Assembly (NCBI GenBank): GCA_015295805.1
Contig: DVEF01000001.1
Location: forward strand, 1 to 64,000
Reading direction: 5' to 3'
DNA length: 64,000 bases
Origin: Geminocystis sp. M7585_C2015_104
GTDB lineage: Bacteria; Cyanobacteriota; Cyanobacteriia; Cyanobacteriales; Cyanobacteriaceae
Positions 28,769 through 38,499 of the stretch are shown piece after piece. The notes under the pieces are model-generated. The model saw only the letters and a list, made by a program, of their open reading frames with translations, had not been told where the DNA came from and made no database searches. The position numbers and the translations under genes were made by a program. Position 1 is the stretch's first letter; each line of letters starts with the position of its first letter.

Positions 28769-30910
28769 ATGGCGAAAAAAAAGAAGACGTGGCCCATTGG
28801 TGCAATTTTACTAATTCTAATGAGTATAGCCGGTGCAACTGCTTTGACGCCAGAATTACTACGAATGTTTGAGCAAATAGTCGCCTCCCGCTATAGTGAT
28901 AAAACCCAGTATACCCTCACCTCCTCCTCCAGAGTTTTACCCCTCGTTGACTTACCCCCCCAGCAGAGGAGAGAAAAACTCCTAGCCATTGCCAACGAAA
29001 AAAAAATCTCCCTCGACAGAAGTAGGGCAAGATACCTCCTGGCACTGGATATAATCAGAGGAGAATTAGACGGTGGCAAGGCCCTACCCCTTTTGCAAAA
29101 TCTAGAAAAAGAATACCACATTCTCGCCCCCTATATCATTCTCCTACAAGGAAGAGCCCATGAATTAACCAACGATACAGAAAAGGCTATTAAAACCTGG
29201 GAAAAATTAATATCCCAATACCCCACAAATCCCATCCTCGCCGAAACCTATTACAAGTTAGGCAAATATCAACCCGAATACTGGGAAAAGGCTATTACAG
29301 AATTCCCCCAACACCCCCGCAGTCACCAAATAGCTAAGCAACTCTTAGAAACTAACCCCCAACGGAAGGAATTATATCTAGTACTGGCCAAATACCAAAT
29401 TATCCCCGAAAATAAGAGTATAGTGGATAGACTGGTGCAAAATTTCGCCCCCCAACTGTCTACCGAAGACTGGGATGTCATTGGCAACTTCTACTGGCAG
29501 ACAGGGAATTATCTCGCCGCCGCTACAGCCTATCAAAAAGCAGGCAAAACCCCAGAAAACCTATATCGCATTGCCCGTAGTTATCAGTTGGCAAACAGAC
29601 AAAGAGAAGCAAAAACCGCCTATTTACAACTAGTTAAACAGTTTCCCTCCTCCCCTAACGCCGGCTTAGCCTACAGACGTCTTGCAAGCCTCACCAGTGG
29701 CGATGAAGCCCTTTCCTATCTTAACAAAGTAGATAAAAAATTCCCAGAAGAAATCCCCGCCGCCCTGAAACAAAAATTTACTATCCTCACCCGCCTTAAA
29801 CGCTACTCCGATGCCACTGCCACAAGAGATAGACTCCTTAAAGAATTCCCTAACAGTGAAGAAGCCGCCCACTTTCGCTGGCAAATCGCCCAGGAATATG
29901 CCAACAAAGGAGATTATACCTCCGCCTGGCAGTGGGCAAGACAAATTAGTGTCTACAACCCTGACAGTATTTTAGCCCCCAGGGCCGCATTCTGGGTAGG
30001 CAAATGGGCAGAAAAACTGGGGCAGCAGCAGGAAGCCATCAAAGCATATGAATACGTCCTACAAAACTACCCCTATTCCTATTATGCCTGGCGTTCCGCA
30101 GTAAAACTGGGCAAAAAAGAAGCTGGTGACTTCCACAATCTCCGCTACCTCACCTTTAACCTTTCTTTCCCCTCCACTCGTCCCATTTTACCAGCCGGAT
30201 CCCCCCAATTCAAGGAATTATTCCTGTTGGGAGAAGACTCTACCGCCATTGACTTATTCCAGGCGGAAATAGCCGACAAAAAGGAACTCAGTGTTTCTGA
30301 GCAATTTGTCCTGGGTGTCCTTAAACAAATTCAGGGTAAATACTTAGAGGGAATCAATGATATTTTAAATCTAAGAAACCGCACTAAGCCAGAAGACTAT
30401 GAACAATGGCGGCTGTTGCGAGAAAGTCCAGAATATTGGTATGCCCTATTCCCCTTCCCCTATAAGGATATAATCCTAAAGTGGTCGGAGAAAAGAAAAA
30501 TAAACCCCCTCCTGGTAATAGCCTTAATCCGTCAGGAATCCCGCTTCGAGAAGGATATTAAATCCCCCGCCGGCGCCATCGGCTTGATGCAAATAATGCC
30601 CGCCACCGCCCAGTGGATTGCACCGCAAATCAAACTACAACAATACTCCCTCACCCGCCCCGAAGACAATATTCAGATGGGCACATGGTATTTGGCCTAT
30701 ACCCATGATACCTTTAATAATAACTCCCTTTTAGCCATAGCCAGTTATAATGCTGGACCTGGTAATGTTAGTAATTGGATTAGTCGTTATTCCCTTGCCG
30801 ACTTAGACGAATTCGTGGAAAACATCCCCTTCCCCGAAACCAAAAACTACGTAGAAACCGTCTTTGGCAACTACTGGAATTATTTTCGTCTCTTTCGTGC
30901 TACAAATTAG
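28769..30910 (+). CDS. slt: Soluble lytic murein transglycosylase (Slt70-like)
   Basis: A 713-residue periplasmic enzyme. An N-terminal hydrophobic segment (WPIGAILLILMSIAGATAL) exports or anchors it. Residues about 80-510 are a TPR-like alpha-superhelix (repeated patterns such as AAATAYQKAGKTPENLYRIA and SYYAWRSAVKLG). The C-terminal goose-lysozyme-type domain has ALIRQESRFEKDIKSPAGAIGLMQIMP with the catalytic Glu, then IASYNAGPGNVSNW. It cleaves glycan strands to give 1,6-anhydro ends. The fold order and size match Slt70. tRNA-Arg faces its 3' end nine bases away. Confidence 0.92.
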   Translation: MAKKKKTWPIGAILLILMSIAGATALTPELLRMFEQIVASRYSDKTQYTLTSSSRVLPLVDLPPQQRREKLLAIANEKKISLDRSRARYLLALDIIRGELDGGKALPLLQNLEKEYHILAPYIILLQGRAHELTNDTEKAIKTWEKLISQYPTNPILAETYYKLGKYQPEYWEKAITEFPQHPRSHQIAKQLLETNPQRKELYLVLAKYQIIPENKSIVDRLVQNFAPQLSTEDWDVIGNFYWQTGNYLAAATAYQKAGKTPENLYRIARSYQLANRQREAKTAYLQLVKQFPSSPNAGLAYRRLASLTSGDEALSYLNKVDKKFPEEIPAALKQKFTILTRLKRYSDATATRDRLLKEFPNSEEAAHFRWQIAQEYANKGDYTSAWQWARQISVYNPDSILAPRAAFWVGKWAEKLGQQQEAIKAYEYVLQNYPYSYYAWRSAVKLGKKEAGDFHNLRYLTFNLSFPSTRPILPAGSPQFKELFLLGEDSTAIDLFQAEIADKKELSVSEQFVLGVLKQIQGKYLEGINDILNLRNRTKPEDYEQWRLLRESPEYWYALFPFPYKDIILKWSEKRKINPLLVIALIRQESRFEKDIKSPAGAIGLMQIMPATAQWIAPQIKLQQYSLTRPEDNIQMGTWYLAYTHDTFNNNSLLAIASYNAGPGNVSNWISRYSLADLDEFVENIPFPETKNYVETVFGNYWNYFRLFRATN

Positions 30911-30918
30911 TAAAGACA

Positions 30919-30992
30919 CGGGACCGGGCAGAATCGAACTGCCGGCACAGCGCTTAGGAGGCGCTTGCTCTATCCTACTGAGCTACGGCCCC
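30919..30992 (-). tRNA. tRNA-Arg (anticodon CCT)
   Basis: Read on the minus strand: acceptor GGGGCCG pairs with CGGTCCC with one G-U, D stem GCTC/GAGC, anticodon stem AGCGC/GCGCT around loop CTCCTAA (anticodon CCT) and T arm GGCAG-TTCGATT-CTGCC. The discriminator is G and no CCA is encoded. Confidence 0.94.
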
Positions 30993-31083
30993 AAAAGCAA
31001 GTTAAGTTTTGTAAACTAATAAATAGTTTATCGAATTTTTGGCGATTTTGCCATACTGTCTGGGTAAATCTGATAAAAGCATC

Positions 31084-32400
31084 ATGAAACCTGCCGTCAT
31101 CAGTCGTGTTATCCCCAACTCCATTGCCGCCGAAATTGGTTTTGAGGTGGGAGACAAGATTGTCAGTATTAATGGCGTTAAGCCAAGGGATTTGATTGAC
31201 TACCAATTTTTATGTGCTGACGAATACTTGCAGTTAGAAGTCATAGACAGATGGGGTAACACTCACTTTATAGAGATAGAAAAAGACTATGATGAGGATT
31301 TGGGGCTAGAGTTTGAAACGGCGCTTTTTGATGGTTTAATTCAGTGTAATAATAAGTGTCCTTTTTGTTTTATTGACCAGCAGCCGCCTGGCAAAAGGAA
31401 AACACTCTATCTCAAGGATGATGATTATCGTCTTAGTTTTCTCTATGGTAGCTACTTGACTTTGACCAATTTGACCCCAAAAGAGTGGGAAAGAATTGAG
31501 AAAATGCGTCTTTCTCCTCTTTATGTATCTGTTCATGCTACAGAGCCTGATATAAGGATAAGATTGTTAAAAAATCCTCGGGCAGGAGAGATAAAAAAAC
31601 AAATAGCCTGGTTCGAAGAAAGACGACTACAAATTCACGCCCAAGTCGTAGTTTGTCCTAATATTAATGACGGGCAACACTTAACCACTACTTTGTTAGA
31701 TTTGTTTTCTTTCCACAAAGGAGAAATACCCGCAGTAATTAGTGTAGCAGTTGTGCCGGTGGGGTTGACCAAATTTCGGCCACCAGGAGATGAATTAATA
31801 CCTGTTACCAGGGAAAAAGCAAGGGAAGTCATCCAGCAGGTGCAACAATTACAGATAGAATTTAAGAGAAAATGTGGTTCTAATTTTGCTTGGTTAGCTG
31901 ATGAATGGTTTTTAATTGCCCAAGAAGAATTGCCCCCAGAATCCCATTATGAAGACTATCCGCAAATCGGCAATGGTGTTGGCTCAATTCGACTTTTCCT
32001 CAGGGAGTTTGAAACCATTGCTCGGAAAAGATTGCCCACAAAAATTCCTCAAAAGAAAGAGTTTTTTTGGGTTGTGGGCAATGCAGTAGAAAAGGCCTTC
32101 CAACCCCTGGTAGAAATGTTGAATCGAGTAGAAAATCTACAGGTAGAATTAGTGGCTTTGAATAGCATTTATTGGGGTCAAAAAATTACAGTCACAGGAT
32201 TGCTTACCGGCGAGGATTTATTATTTCATCTGCAGAAGCGTCAGCCTCTAAAAGAGATTATTCTACCCGCAATTATGTTGAAACACGACGAGGATAAATT
32301 CCTGGATGACATGACACTAGGAGAATTACAATCTCGCCTGGGGGTTAAAATTCACCCTGTCAGAGACGTCAATCAGTTTTTTGACGTTTGTCTTGGCTGA
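31084..32400 (+). CDS. PDZ-DUF512 iron-sulphur protein
   Basis: A protein of about 438 residues. It starts with a PDZ-like domain (ISRVIPNSIAAEIGFEVGDKIVSING), then a cysteine cluster CNNKCPFCFIDQQP (C-x3-C-x2-C) like that of radical SAM enzymes, with RKTLYLKDDDYRLSFLYGSY after it, and a DUF512 domain to the end. The family is conserved in cyanobacteria and clostridia; its reaction is unknown, though an iron-sulphur cluster is likely. An in-frame ATG at 31039 would add 15 residues with no family similarity, so 31084 is preferred; no good ribosome binding site supports either. Confidence 0.87.
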   Translation: MKPAVISRVIPNSIAAEIGFEVGDKIVSINGVKPRDLIDYQFLCADEYLQLEVIDRWGNTHFIEIEKDYDEDLGLEFETALFDGLIQCNNKCPFCFIDQQPPGKRKTLYLKDDDYRLSFLYGSYLTLTNLTPKEWERIEKMRLSPLYVSVHATEPDIRIRLLKNPRAGEIKKQIAWFEERRLQIHAQVVVCPNINDGQHLTTTLLDLFSFHKGEIPAVISVAVVPVGLTKFRPPGDELIPVTREKAREVIQQVQQLQIEFKRKCGSNFAWLADEWFLIAQEELPPESHYEDYPQIGNGVGSIRLFLREFETIARKRLPTKIPQKKEFFWVVGNAVEKAFQPLVEMLNRVENLQVELVALNSIYWGQKITVTGLLTGEDLLFHLQKRQPLKEIILPAIMLKHDEDKFLDDMTLGELQSRLGVKIHPVRDVNQFFDVCLG

Positions 32401-32499
32401 CAATCACTTTTACTTTTTCAGACTAGTCATGTTATTTGTCAGCAATTCCGCCTCGCCACTTGGCTTGGTTGATATTGTTTTTTGGCAATTTTGTCTTTT

Positions 32500-35420
32500 C
32501 TGGCGCCGGCTGTTTTTAAACAAGGAAAAAAACCCCCCACCCCTAGACACCCTCCACTAGACACTTTTAGACGTCTCCCAATACACACTACTTAAATTAA
32601 TTCACTTTCCCAGTTGATATCCCCCTGCAACTGTTTCCATTTGCTTCTGGCTTTATATTATGTTTTTCCCCAGTCTAATTTCTCTCTCCTGCTATTTGTT
32701 ATTGTCTACCATTACAAAAAGCTAAAAATCCCCCCCATTATTTTTTCAATTCTACCCCCTTATGATTGCAATGAGCCCTTCACCTACTAGTCTAAATGCC
32801 TTTGTCTGCCGTTTTATTTGTTTTATTCAGACAGGCAAAAAACCACCACCCCGCGGGCGTTTTTCACTGGAGACTTTTAGATACTCTTCATTAGCCCCAT
32901 TGGACATTTTAACTAATTGAACTAATCAGTTTGCCGAGGTGGTAAATTTTGACAACTGTCTCTACCTTCTCCCCCTTACACTATTTTTTTTTTACCCCAT
33001 TACTTCCCTTGTCTTGCCAGTGGTTGCAGGAAAACAAAAAGAAATCCCCCCTGAAAACTCCCTTTATCCATTTTTATGAGTAATAAGGCAAAAACACTAG
33101 TGGAAATAATAATCGGGTTTCGATACTTGTCTTAACTATCAGCAATAATACCCCGATATCCCTTTTGGGCGAGTTATATTGGTTAGTGGTTTTTTCCCTT
33201 GTCTGCCATTGGTAAAAAGGCAAAAAAACACCCCACACCTACCCCAACAACTATTCCAGTTAGGAGTTGGCATTTTAGTTTTACCATGTCTGTATCACCT
33301 GATAATTACTCTTGTTCAGGTTTCTTAAGGTTTATTATGGATTTAGTATGCCACTTCGAGGTGGGCATTGTGGTTTCCTGATGTCTCTGTTGGCTTATGG
33401 CTACTACCAGAGAGGCATTACAGTTACTTTCCCCTGTTGGAAATGAAAAGGCGAAAGACATCCCCTCTCCTCAGCCTTTCCTTGTCTGCTGTTAGTCTGA
33501 TTATCATATTTGCCTTGCCAATATAATTCCTCTCGTCTTTTTAAATCTCTTTTAAACTTTTAAACTAGTAAGAAACACTCCCCATTCGGCAGACATTTTA
33601 ATCGGCATGGCATCTAGTAGAAGTATGGATTAATTGTTTGACGTTGGTATCAATCACCAGTGAAAATGTTTTTTACTACTTATCCCATTCTCCCACACTG
33701 CCCGATTATACCTCTTGTCCTTGTCGGCTGTTGTCGGCTGTGGCAAGCCAACAAAAATTCTCACCTACCTGCTACACATCCTCTAATGGATACTTTTAGA
33801 CATTTCGCCTATGCTTTCTCCAGGCTTTATGCTATTTTTTCGCCGGTTTGATTTCTCTTGCTTTTATGAAATTTTCCTAACCTCCTGACGACTATAATCT
33901 TTCCCAATTCCCTCACCAGACACCTGTCACTAAACAATTTTAGATATTCCCCAAGACAGTTTAATGGGTTTCCCAGTTGCTACCCTCAACAGCCACCCCA
34001 TCCTCCTCAAGCTTTGCTAATACTGTTTTTTCCCTTCTTGCTGTTATTGTCTAACTTTACAAAAAAAGCAAAAAATCCACCCCCTATAAGTCTGCCAACC
34101 TGCTTTTTTTGAAAAATCTCACCAGTCTGATTATAATTTCCCCCATCTGCCTTTTTGGACAGATAAAAACACTGTCCTTTCTTTGTAGATATTTTAGTCA
34201 GTATCACAGTCAAGCCATCTTCTAACAACTGCCTCTATTTCCTTCAGGCATACTATATGTGGTTTCTATTTTCATGACTTCCCCCTGCAGCTAGACAGCC
34301 AGTAGACACTTTTTTTATACTCACATACTCTTATATACTCTAGCGGCTACTTTCCAGTGTCTCTATTGCTTTCAGGTATCAGTCTGACTTTTCCCTGCCT
34401 ACTGTTACTGTCTGCCGTCACAAAAAGGCAAAAAACACACCCAACTCCTTGACAAACGCTATTAGGCAGACTAGAATGGGTCCCCATCTCCCCACCAGCC
34501 GTTGCAGACGAGTAAAAAGACATCACATCCTCCACCATTCGGCAGAAACTCTAGTCAGCATAGCAGGTGAGTGGTGGAGTATGAATCAGCCACTTGACGT
34601 CTGTTTCCACTGTCTGTTAGCTAGTCTTGACTGGGAGTATAACTTTCCTTGTCGGCTTTTGTCAGCCAAAATGTCCCTAATAACTGTTTCCAGTTTGAGG
34701 CTGATTATTCCATGGAAAATCGTATTGCTGGTAAAAATATTTCCCGCAACTGTTTCTCTATTTCGGGAATTTAACTTTCCCTACCACCCGTAGGTAGGAG
34801 AAGTGTCTTTAACAATAATTTCTGGTTTTGGATGATTAGACTATGTTTTTCACCAGTTTAACTGCCTTTGTCTGCCGTCGCCTCCTGGGGGGTGAAGGCT
34901 ATATGGTGTCCGTGTAAGCCTATAGTAAAATTTTTCTAGCAACTTCTACATTTTTCTTGCCAGTTTGACTGCTTCTATCTCCATCTCGGGTGAGAATATT
35001 TCTTACAACCCCTTCTCTGTTTCCATAATTCAACTTCCCCTGCCAACCAATATCGGGATATCTCCTACAACTGTTTCTCTGTTTCGGGAATTTAACCCTC
35101 CTTGCCAGCAGTGGGAATCTATCTGACAACTGTTTCTCTAGGCTGGGTTTCTTTAGGCTGGTTAGACTACGTTTCGTATGTTTTCTTTAGTAGTTTAATC
35201 CTCTTTTCCAGTTTTCAGCTGTCGCCATTGCAGGAAAACAAAGGGAAATATCACCTACCCATCTACCATTTTAAACAAGTCAAAGCCCTCTCACACTTCC
35301 CAACAGGGATGTCTATTTCAACCATCGTGTATCGAATAGTGTCTTTTTTTTAGGCTAGTTGTCTTAGAAGTTAGTGATTTTATACCCCCTGCTAGCTATC
35401 TGTAAAAAGGCAAATTAGTT
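32500..35420 (-). repeat. Tract of degenerate repeats related to the 3' end of the phosphorylase gene
   Basis: About 3 kb without an intact gene, filled with diverged copies of one unit. Block A, read on the minus strand, encodes variants of G-G-x-F-F-A-F followed by a polar stretch. Copies lie near 32500, 32703, 32804, 33011, 33197, 33428, 33719, 34036, 34398, 34496, 34871, 35211 and 35386, with another at 35555 in the partial gene copy. The same signature (GVRMFFAFLRQPV) is near the C-terminus of the intact phosphorylase at 35806-36516. Block B, CATTCGGCAGA...TTTTAGTCAGCATAGCA in type, is clearest at 33584-33660 and 34537-34615. Spacing ranges from about 100 to 375 bases and stops interrupt every copy. 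Confidence 0.65.
34738..35165 (-). repeat. Short-period (about 60 bp) subrepeats within the degenerate tract
   Basis: Units beginning CAACTGTTTCTCTGTTTCGG-like occur near 34747, 34935, 35001, 35067 and 35125; the last four are spaced about 60-65 bases. On the minus strand they translate as variants of K-x-N-x-x-x-R-K-I-L, similar to KNSLISLRKLEAVVRKL at the end of the intact phosphorylase. The units are diverged from each other. Confidence 0.6.
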
Positions 35421-35473
35421 TCTTGATATAGCCTCTCTTGACAACTGCCACCCAACACCCCAGCTTGTTTTAC

Positions 35474-35800
35474 CTAATTTTCACCAGGGATATCTCCTAA
35501 ACATGCTTCTAGTTTTTCCAAGGTGATTAGACTATTCTCTTGGAGAATGTCTCTTGCCGGCAGTAACGGGAAAAACGGGAAAGCAAAAAACACACCCCCA
35601 ATCAATATCCCTCTACCATTACTAGGAAGATTATATGCCAGTAAAATTTCGTCAGGCATCTGTGGGGATAAGCATATGTTAGAATAGTCACCCCAGTGTC
35701 TTACCAGGACAAATTCTCTTGCCAGGTGTTGTAGATTGTTGTAAATTGGAGTGGGAGTCATTTGTCTGATGTTCGTCTCAATCAGTAAAAATGTCGCCAA
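35474..35800 (-). pseudogene. Partial, diverged copy of the phosphorylase 3' end
   Basis: A 108-residue frame whose last 60 residues, GGVFFAFPFFPLLPARDI and NSLITLEKLEACLGDI, parallel the final part of the phosphorylase directly upstream (VRMFFAFLRQPV, NSLISLRKLEAVVRKL). The catalytic half of the enzyme is absent. It is best read as the most recent and least decayed of the copies in the tract at 32.5-35.4 kb. It has no clear ribosome binding site and is unlikely to be translated usefully. Confidence 0.55.
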
Positions 35801-35805
35801 TACCC

Positions 35806-36516
35806 CTATCCCCCATCCCCCAACTTTCTTACAACCGCTTCTAGTTTTCTCAGGCTGATTAGACTGTTTTTGACAAGTTTAATTCCCCTTACTGGCTGTC
35901 GTAAGAAGGCAAAAAACATTCTGACACCATCCAATTCTCCAGTAGGGGTGATAGCCTGATTTAACTGGGGGAGATTGTCATCCACTCCATCACTAACAAC
36001 CCTAACAACCGCTGCAGTGGCAAAATAACTCAAAATGGCAAAACTTTCCATATCCACCACCATAGCCTGAGACTGTTGGAATAGTCTCTTTTTCTGGCTA
36101 GACTCCCACAGTAAAATATCACTAGTAATCCCCCCGACTGTAGAAGCATTTAGTCGTTTAACAAGATAGTTTTTTAGCATCCCATTACAGGGTTTAGTCA
36201 GTAACTTTCCTTTTTCCAAATAACAACAACTGTCATAAACCACTACATCTCCCACTGAGTATTCCTTAGACAAACTTCCCGCCAATCCCAGCAATATAAC
36301 TGGTGTGTTTTTGTCTATATTTGATGTCTCCAAAAAGCGGTATACTGCCTGGATACCTATGGGTATAGGGATGATTCTGTCAGACAGACTCGTATCCCTC
36401 AAACCACGTTTTACCGTCTTATATTCTGCTCCATTACAAACTAGAATTATAAAGCTGTCTGTCACTAGCATTGAATAATCAAATGTGGAAATAAAAACAA
36501 GTATGCCGCTTTTCAT
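35806..36516 (-). CDS. Nucleoside phosphorylase-superfamily protein (MTA/SAH nucleosidase or HpnG-like)
   Basis: A protein of 221-236 residues in the PNP_UDP fold. Recognisable parts are the base-binding VILLGLAGSLSKEYSVGDVVVYD, the MVVDMESFAI motif with the ribose-contacting Met-Glu, and VVRVVSDGVDDNLP with the catalytic Asp. This pattern also fits the HpnG adenosylhopane phosphorylase of hopanoid synthesis, which is common in cyanobacteria; I cannot separate the two. The start is uncertain: ATG at 36516 or at 36471 (MLVTDSFIILV), the latter closer to family length. It is third in an operon behind the alpha/beta hydrolase and DALR protein. Its 3' end is the source-like sequence for the adjoining repeat tract. 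Confidence 0.75.
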   Translation of the reverse strand: MKSGILVFISTFDYSMLVTDSFIILVCNGAEYKTVKRGLRDTSLSDRIIPIPIGIQAVYRFLETSNIDKNTPVILLGLAGSLSKEYSVGDVVVYDSCCYLEKGKLLTKPCNGMLKNYLVKRLNASTVGGITSDILLWESSQKKRLFQQSQAMVVDMESFAILSYFATAAVVRVVSDGVDDNLPQLNQAITPTGELDGVRMFFAFLRQPVRGIKLVKNSLISLRKLEAVVRKLGDGG

Positions 36517-36607
36517 TTATTATCACTTTCCTCATCTTGTCACCTCCCAATAACATCCTTCAGGCAACATAGACACAAACAGACAAAAAAACCCTCAAAA
36601 CAAATCT

Positions 36608-37456
36608 TCAAATCTCAGAGGGCAATTGGGCATGGTAGTGGTGATAGACTAGAAACTGATAGAATTTAAGGCCAATCACAAACAATCCCAGTCTGGCAAG
36701 AGATAAATTCTTGTGTTTTCTGAGAGTTTCTCCCCAAATCCGACCATGACATTCTACATCTAAAATAGCCTTCCCCAGATTGTCAACGGCGGCGAGGGAA
36801 AAATTCTTTTGCCTATATATCATTTCACAGATTATAACTATTTGCCTTACCAAGGAAGCCTCATGGGAGTTGGATAAATCCAGACAGGTGTAGTCGATGA
36901 AGGAGGGGTTTAACAGTTGCCACTGATTTAGCCGGAAATCCAAATTATCCAAAGCAATTATCTGTTGTAAATGAGCATCCCTTAGTATAGAACAACAACG
37001 AGCATGGGTATAATAGTGGATAAACCGCAATTGTTTCTGTCTACTAACTGTGGCCTTGGCTATGGCAGCAGGGGTGTAGTAATCGGTTATTGCGGAGAGT
37101 GAGGTGAGAGTATTCAGCCATTGACTTATAACAGGGGGGTGTAAGGTAAACTTCAACCACCTGTCATTAGACAAAGTAGCCTCTATGTGGAATAGATTAT
37201 AGTGTTGTTGGCAGAAAAGACAAATTTCCTGGAGGGAAGATAACGGCAAAAAATTACCCAGGGGGGTGTTATAGGTGAAAGAAGTTGTATCCCGGGATAA
37301 ACAGAGAGAAAAATTAGAGGGAATGTTGGCAGAGGGGAAACACTGGTGAATCAAATCGTAAATAATCCCACTCAAACAGTAGCAGCAGAAGGAATTGGCA
37401 ACAGTATTAGACATTTCTTGAAGGATACCAGCATTGGCGGCATCACATAGACTCAT
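36608..37456 (-). CDS. DALR anticodon-binding domain protein (ArgS C-terminus-like)
   Basis: A 282-residue protein with no synthetase catalytic domain. The central FIHYYTHARCCSILRDA resembles the DALR anticodon-binding helix of arginyl-tRNA synthetase (compare the YAHAR-type motif), and the protein continues with helical sequence to ILDVECHGRIWGETLRKH. The first 100 residues are cysteine-rich (FCCYCLSG) and unrelated to the ArgRS N-domain by eye. Stand-alone DALR proteins are found in cyanobacteria with unknown function; tRNA or RNA binding is a reasonable guess. Its start overlaps the end of the upstream alpha/beta hydrolase gene by four bases, which indicates coupled translation. Met at residue 15 (MSNTVANS) is an alternative start. 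Confidence 0.7.
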   Translation of the reverse strand: MSLCDAANAGILQEMSNTVANSFCCYCLSGIIYDLIHQCFPSANIPSNFSLCLSRDTTSFTYNTPLGNFLPLSSLQEICLFCQQHYNLFHIEATLSNDRWLKFTLHPPVISQWLNTLTSLSAITDYYTPAAIAKATVSRQKQLRFIHYYTHARCCSILRDAHLQQIIALDNLDFRLNQWQLLNPSFIDYTCLDLSNSHEASLVRQIVIICEMIYRQKNFSLAAVDNLGKAILDVECHGRIWGETLRKHKNLSLARLGLFVIGLKFYQFLVYHHYHAQLPSEI

Positions 37457-38328
37457 GATGGCGAGGCGTTGAGGAAGTTTTCGACTACATCAAGGTATTG
37501 ATTTGGCGCCTCTAACATGGGAAAATGTCCAGTATTAGGTATTTCGTGATAGACAATATTCTTCTTGTTTAAAGCCACTGCCTTTTTGGCAAGAGAGGCG
37601 GGTATTATTCTGTCTTTTTCTCCAGAAATCATTAAAGTGGGGATAGAAATCTGGGCAAAACGACGAGGCATTATCTCCACATTTTTCTGATTAACAGAAG
37701 AAAAAATAGTGTTAATAGCAGCCTTCTCTTCTGCTAAGAGAAAGTCCTCAAGGAAGCATGAATACATGGGTTTTGGTATAGGCTTATGGAGGAATCTAGA
37801 CATGAAAATTCTATCAGCAAAAGGGATTTTAAGAAGCCACTGCCCCCTGGATTTTATCACAGAAATACTGGCCCTGTAAAAGAGATTAAAAGTAAGAGGA
37901 TTATAGGTATAAACACCATTGCAAACTAGAATGGCCTTTTGTACCCTTTCTGGGACAATAGTAAGAAATGTTAGGGCAATAGAAGCTCCCATGGAATGGG
38001 CATGAAGATAAACCTTGTCTAAATTAAATGCCTCCAATAGCAAATATAAATCCTCAGCATAATCCTCCAACTCGTAGCCAATAGCAACCCTGTTATTCTC
38101 CCTGGAGCGACCAAAACCCCTTAGATCGTATAGTAGACAGTCATAGTCGGGGGCTAATAATTCGGCAATGCTACGCCAGTAACGACAGGAACCTCCCCAA
38201 CCGTGGAGAAAAACCATCACCGGCTTGGAGGGGAAAGAGTCAGAATAGCCAACCCACTCGTAATAATGATTAACCCCCCGCAGATTAACTAAACCCTTTT
38301 GGGATGAAAATGACATGACCCCTTTCAC
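37453..38328 (-). CDS. Alpha/beta-fold hydrolase
   Basis: A 291-residue hydrolase with the oxyanion motif FLHGWGGSCRYW, the nucleophile elbow HSMGASIAL (Ser about 115), the acidic residue in ISGEKDRIIP (Asp about 242) and the catalytic His in NTGHFPMLEAP (about 269). All members of the triad are present, so the protein should be active on an ester, amide or similar bond. It is first in the operon with the DALR protein and the phosphorylase. The substrate cannot be inferred from sequence alone. Confidence 0.85.
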   Translation of the reverse strand: MKGVMSFSSQKGLVNLRGVNHYYEWVGYSDSFPSKPVMVFLHGWGGSCRYWRSIAELLAPDYDCLLYDLRGFGRSRENNRVAIGYELEDYAEDLYLLLEAFNLDKVYLHAHSMGASIALTFLTIVPERVQKAILVCNGVYTYNPLTFNLFYRASISVIKSRGQWLLKIPFADRIFMSRFLHKPIPKPMYSCFLEDFLLAEEKAAINTIFSSVNQKNVEIMPRRFAQISIPTLMISGEKDRIIPASLAKKAVALNKKNIVYHEIPNTGHFPMLEAPNQYLDVVENFLNASPS

Positions 38329-38499
38329 ATCACCTTGTCTACCATCCAGCTTACCGTGTATGGAGGAGGAAAATGTTTAATAGAGCTGGGGGAAAAGGGG
38401 AGGAAAGGGGCTACAATAGAATTGGGTGAATCTATAAAAGGTTTTGTTGGGGGTAGGGAGAGTGAGAGAAAATATCCCACCCCTTTTTCGGGGGGTTTC

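Noticed and set aside
32500-35420. CRISPR array
   Set aside because: The repeats are imperfect, longer than CRISPR repeats, irregularly spaced, and their similarity is at protein level. No cas genes are present.
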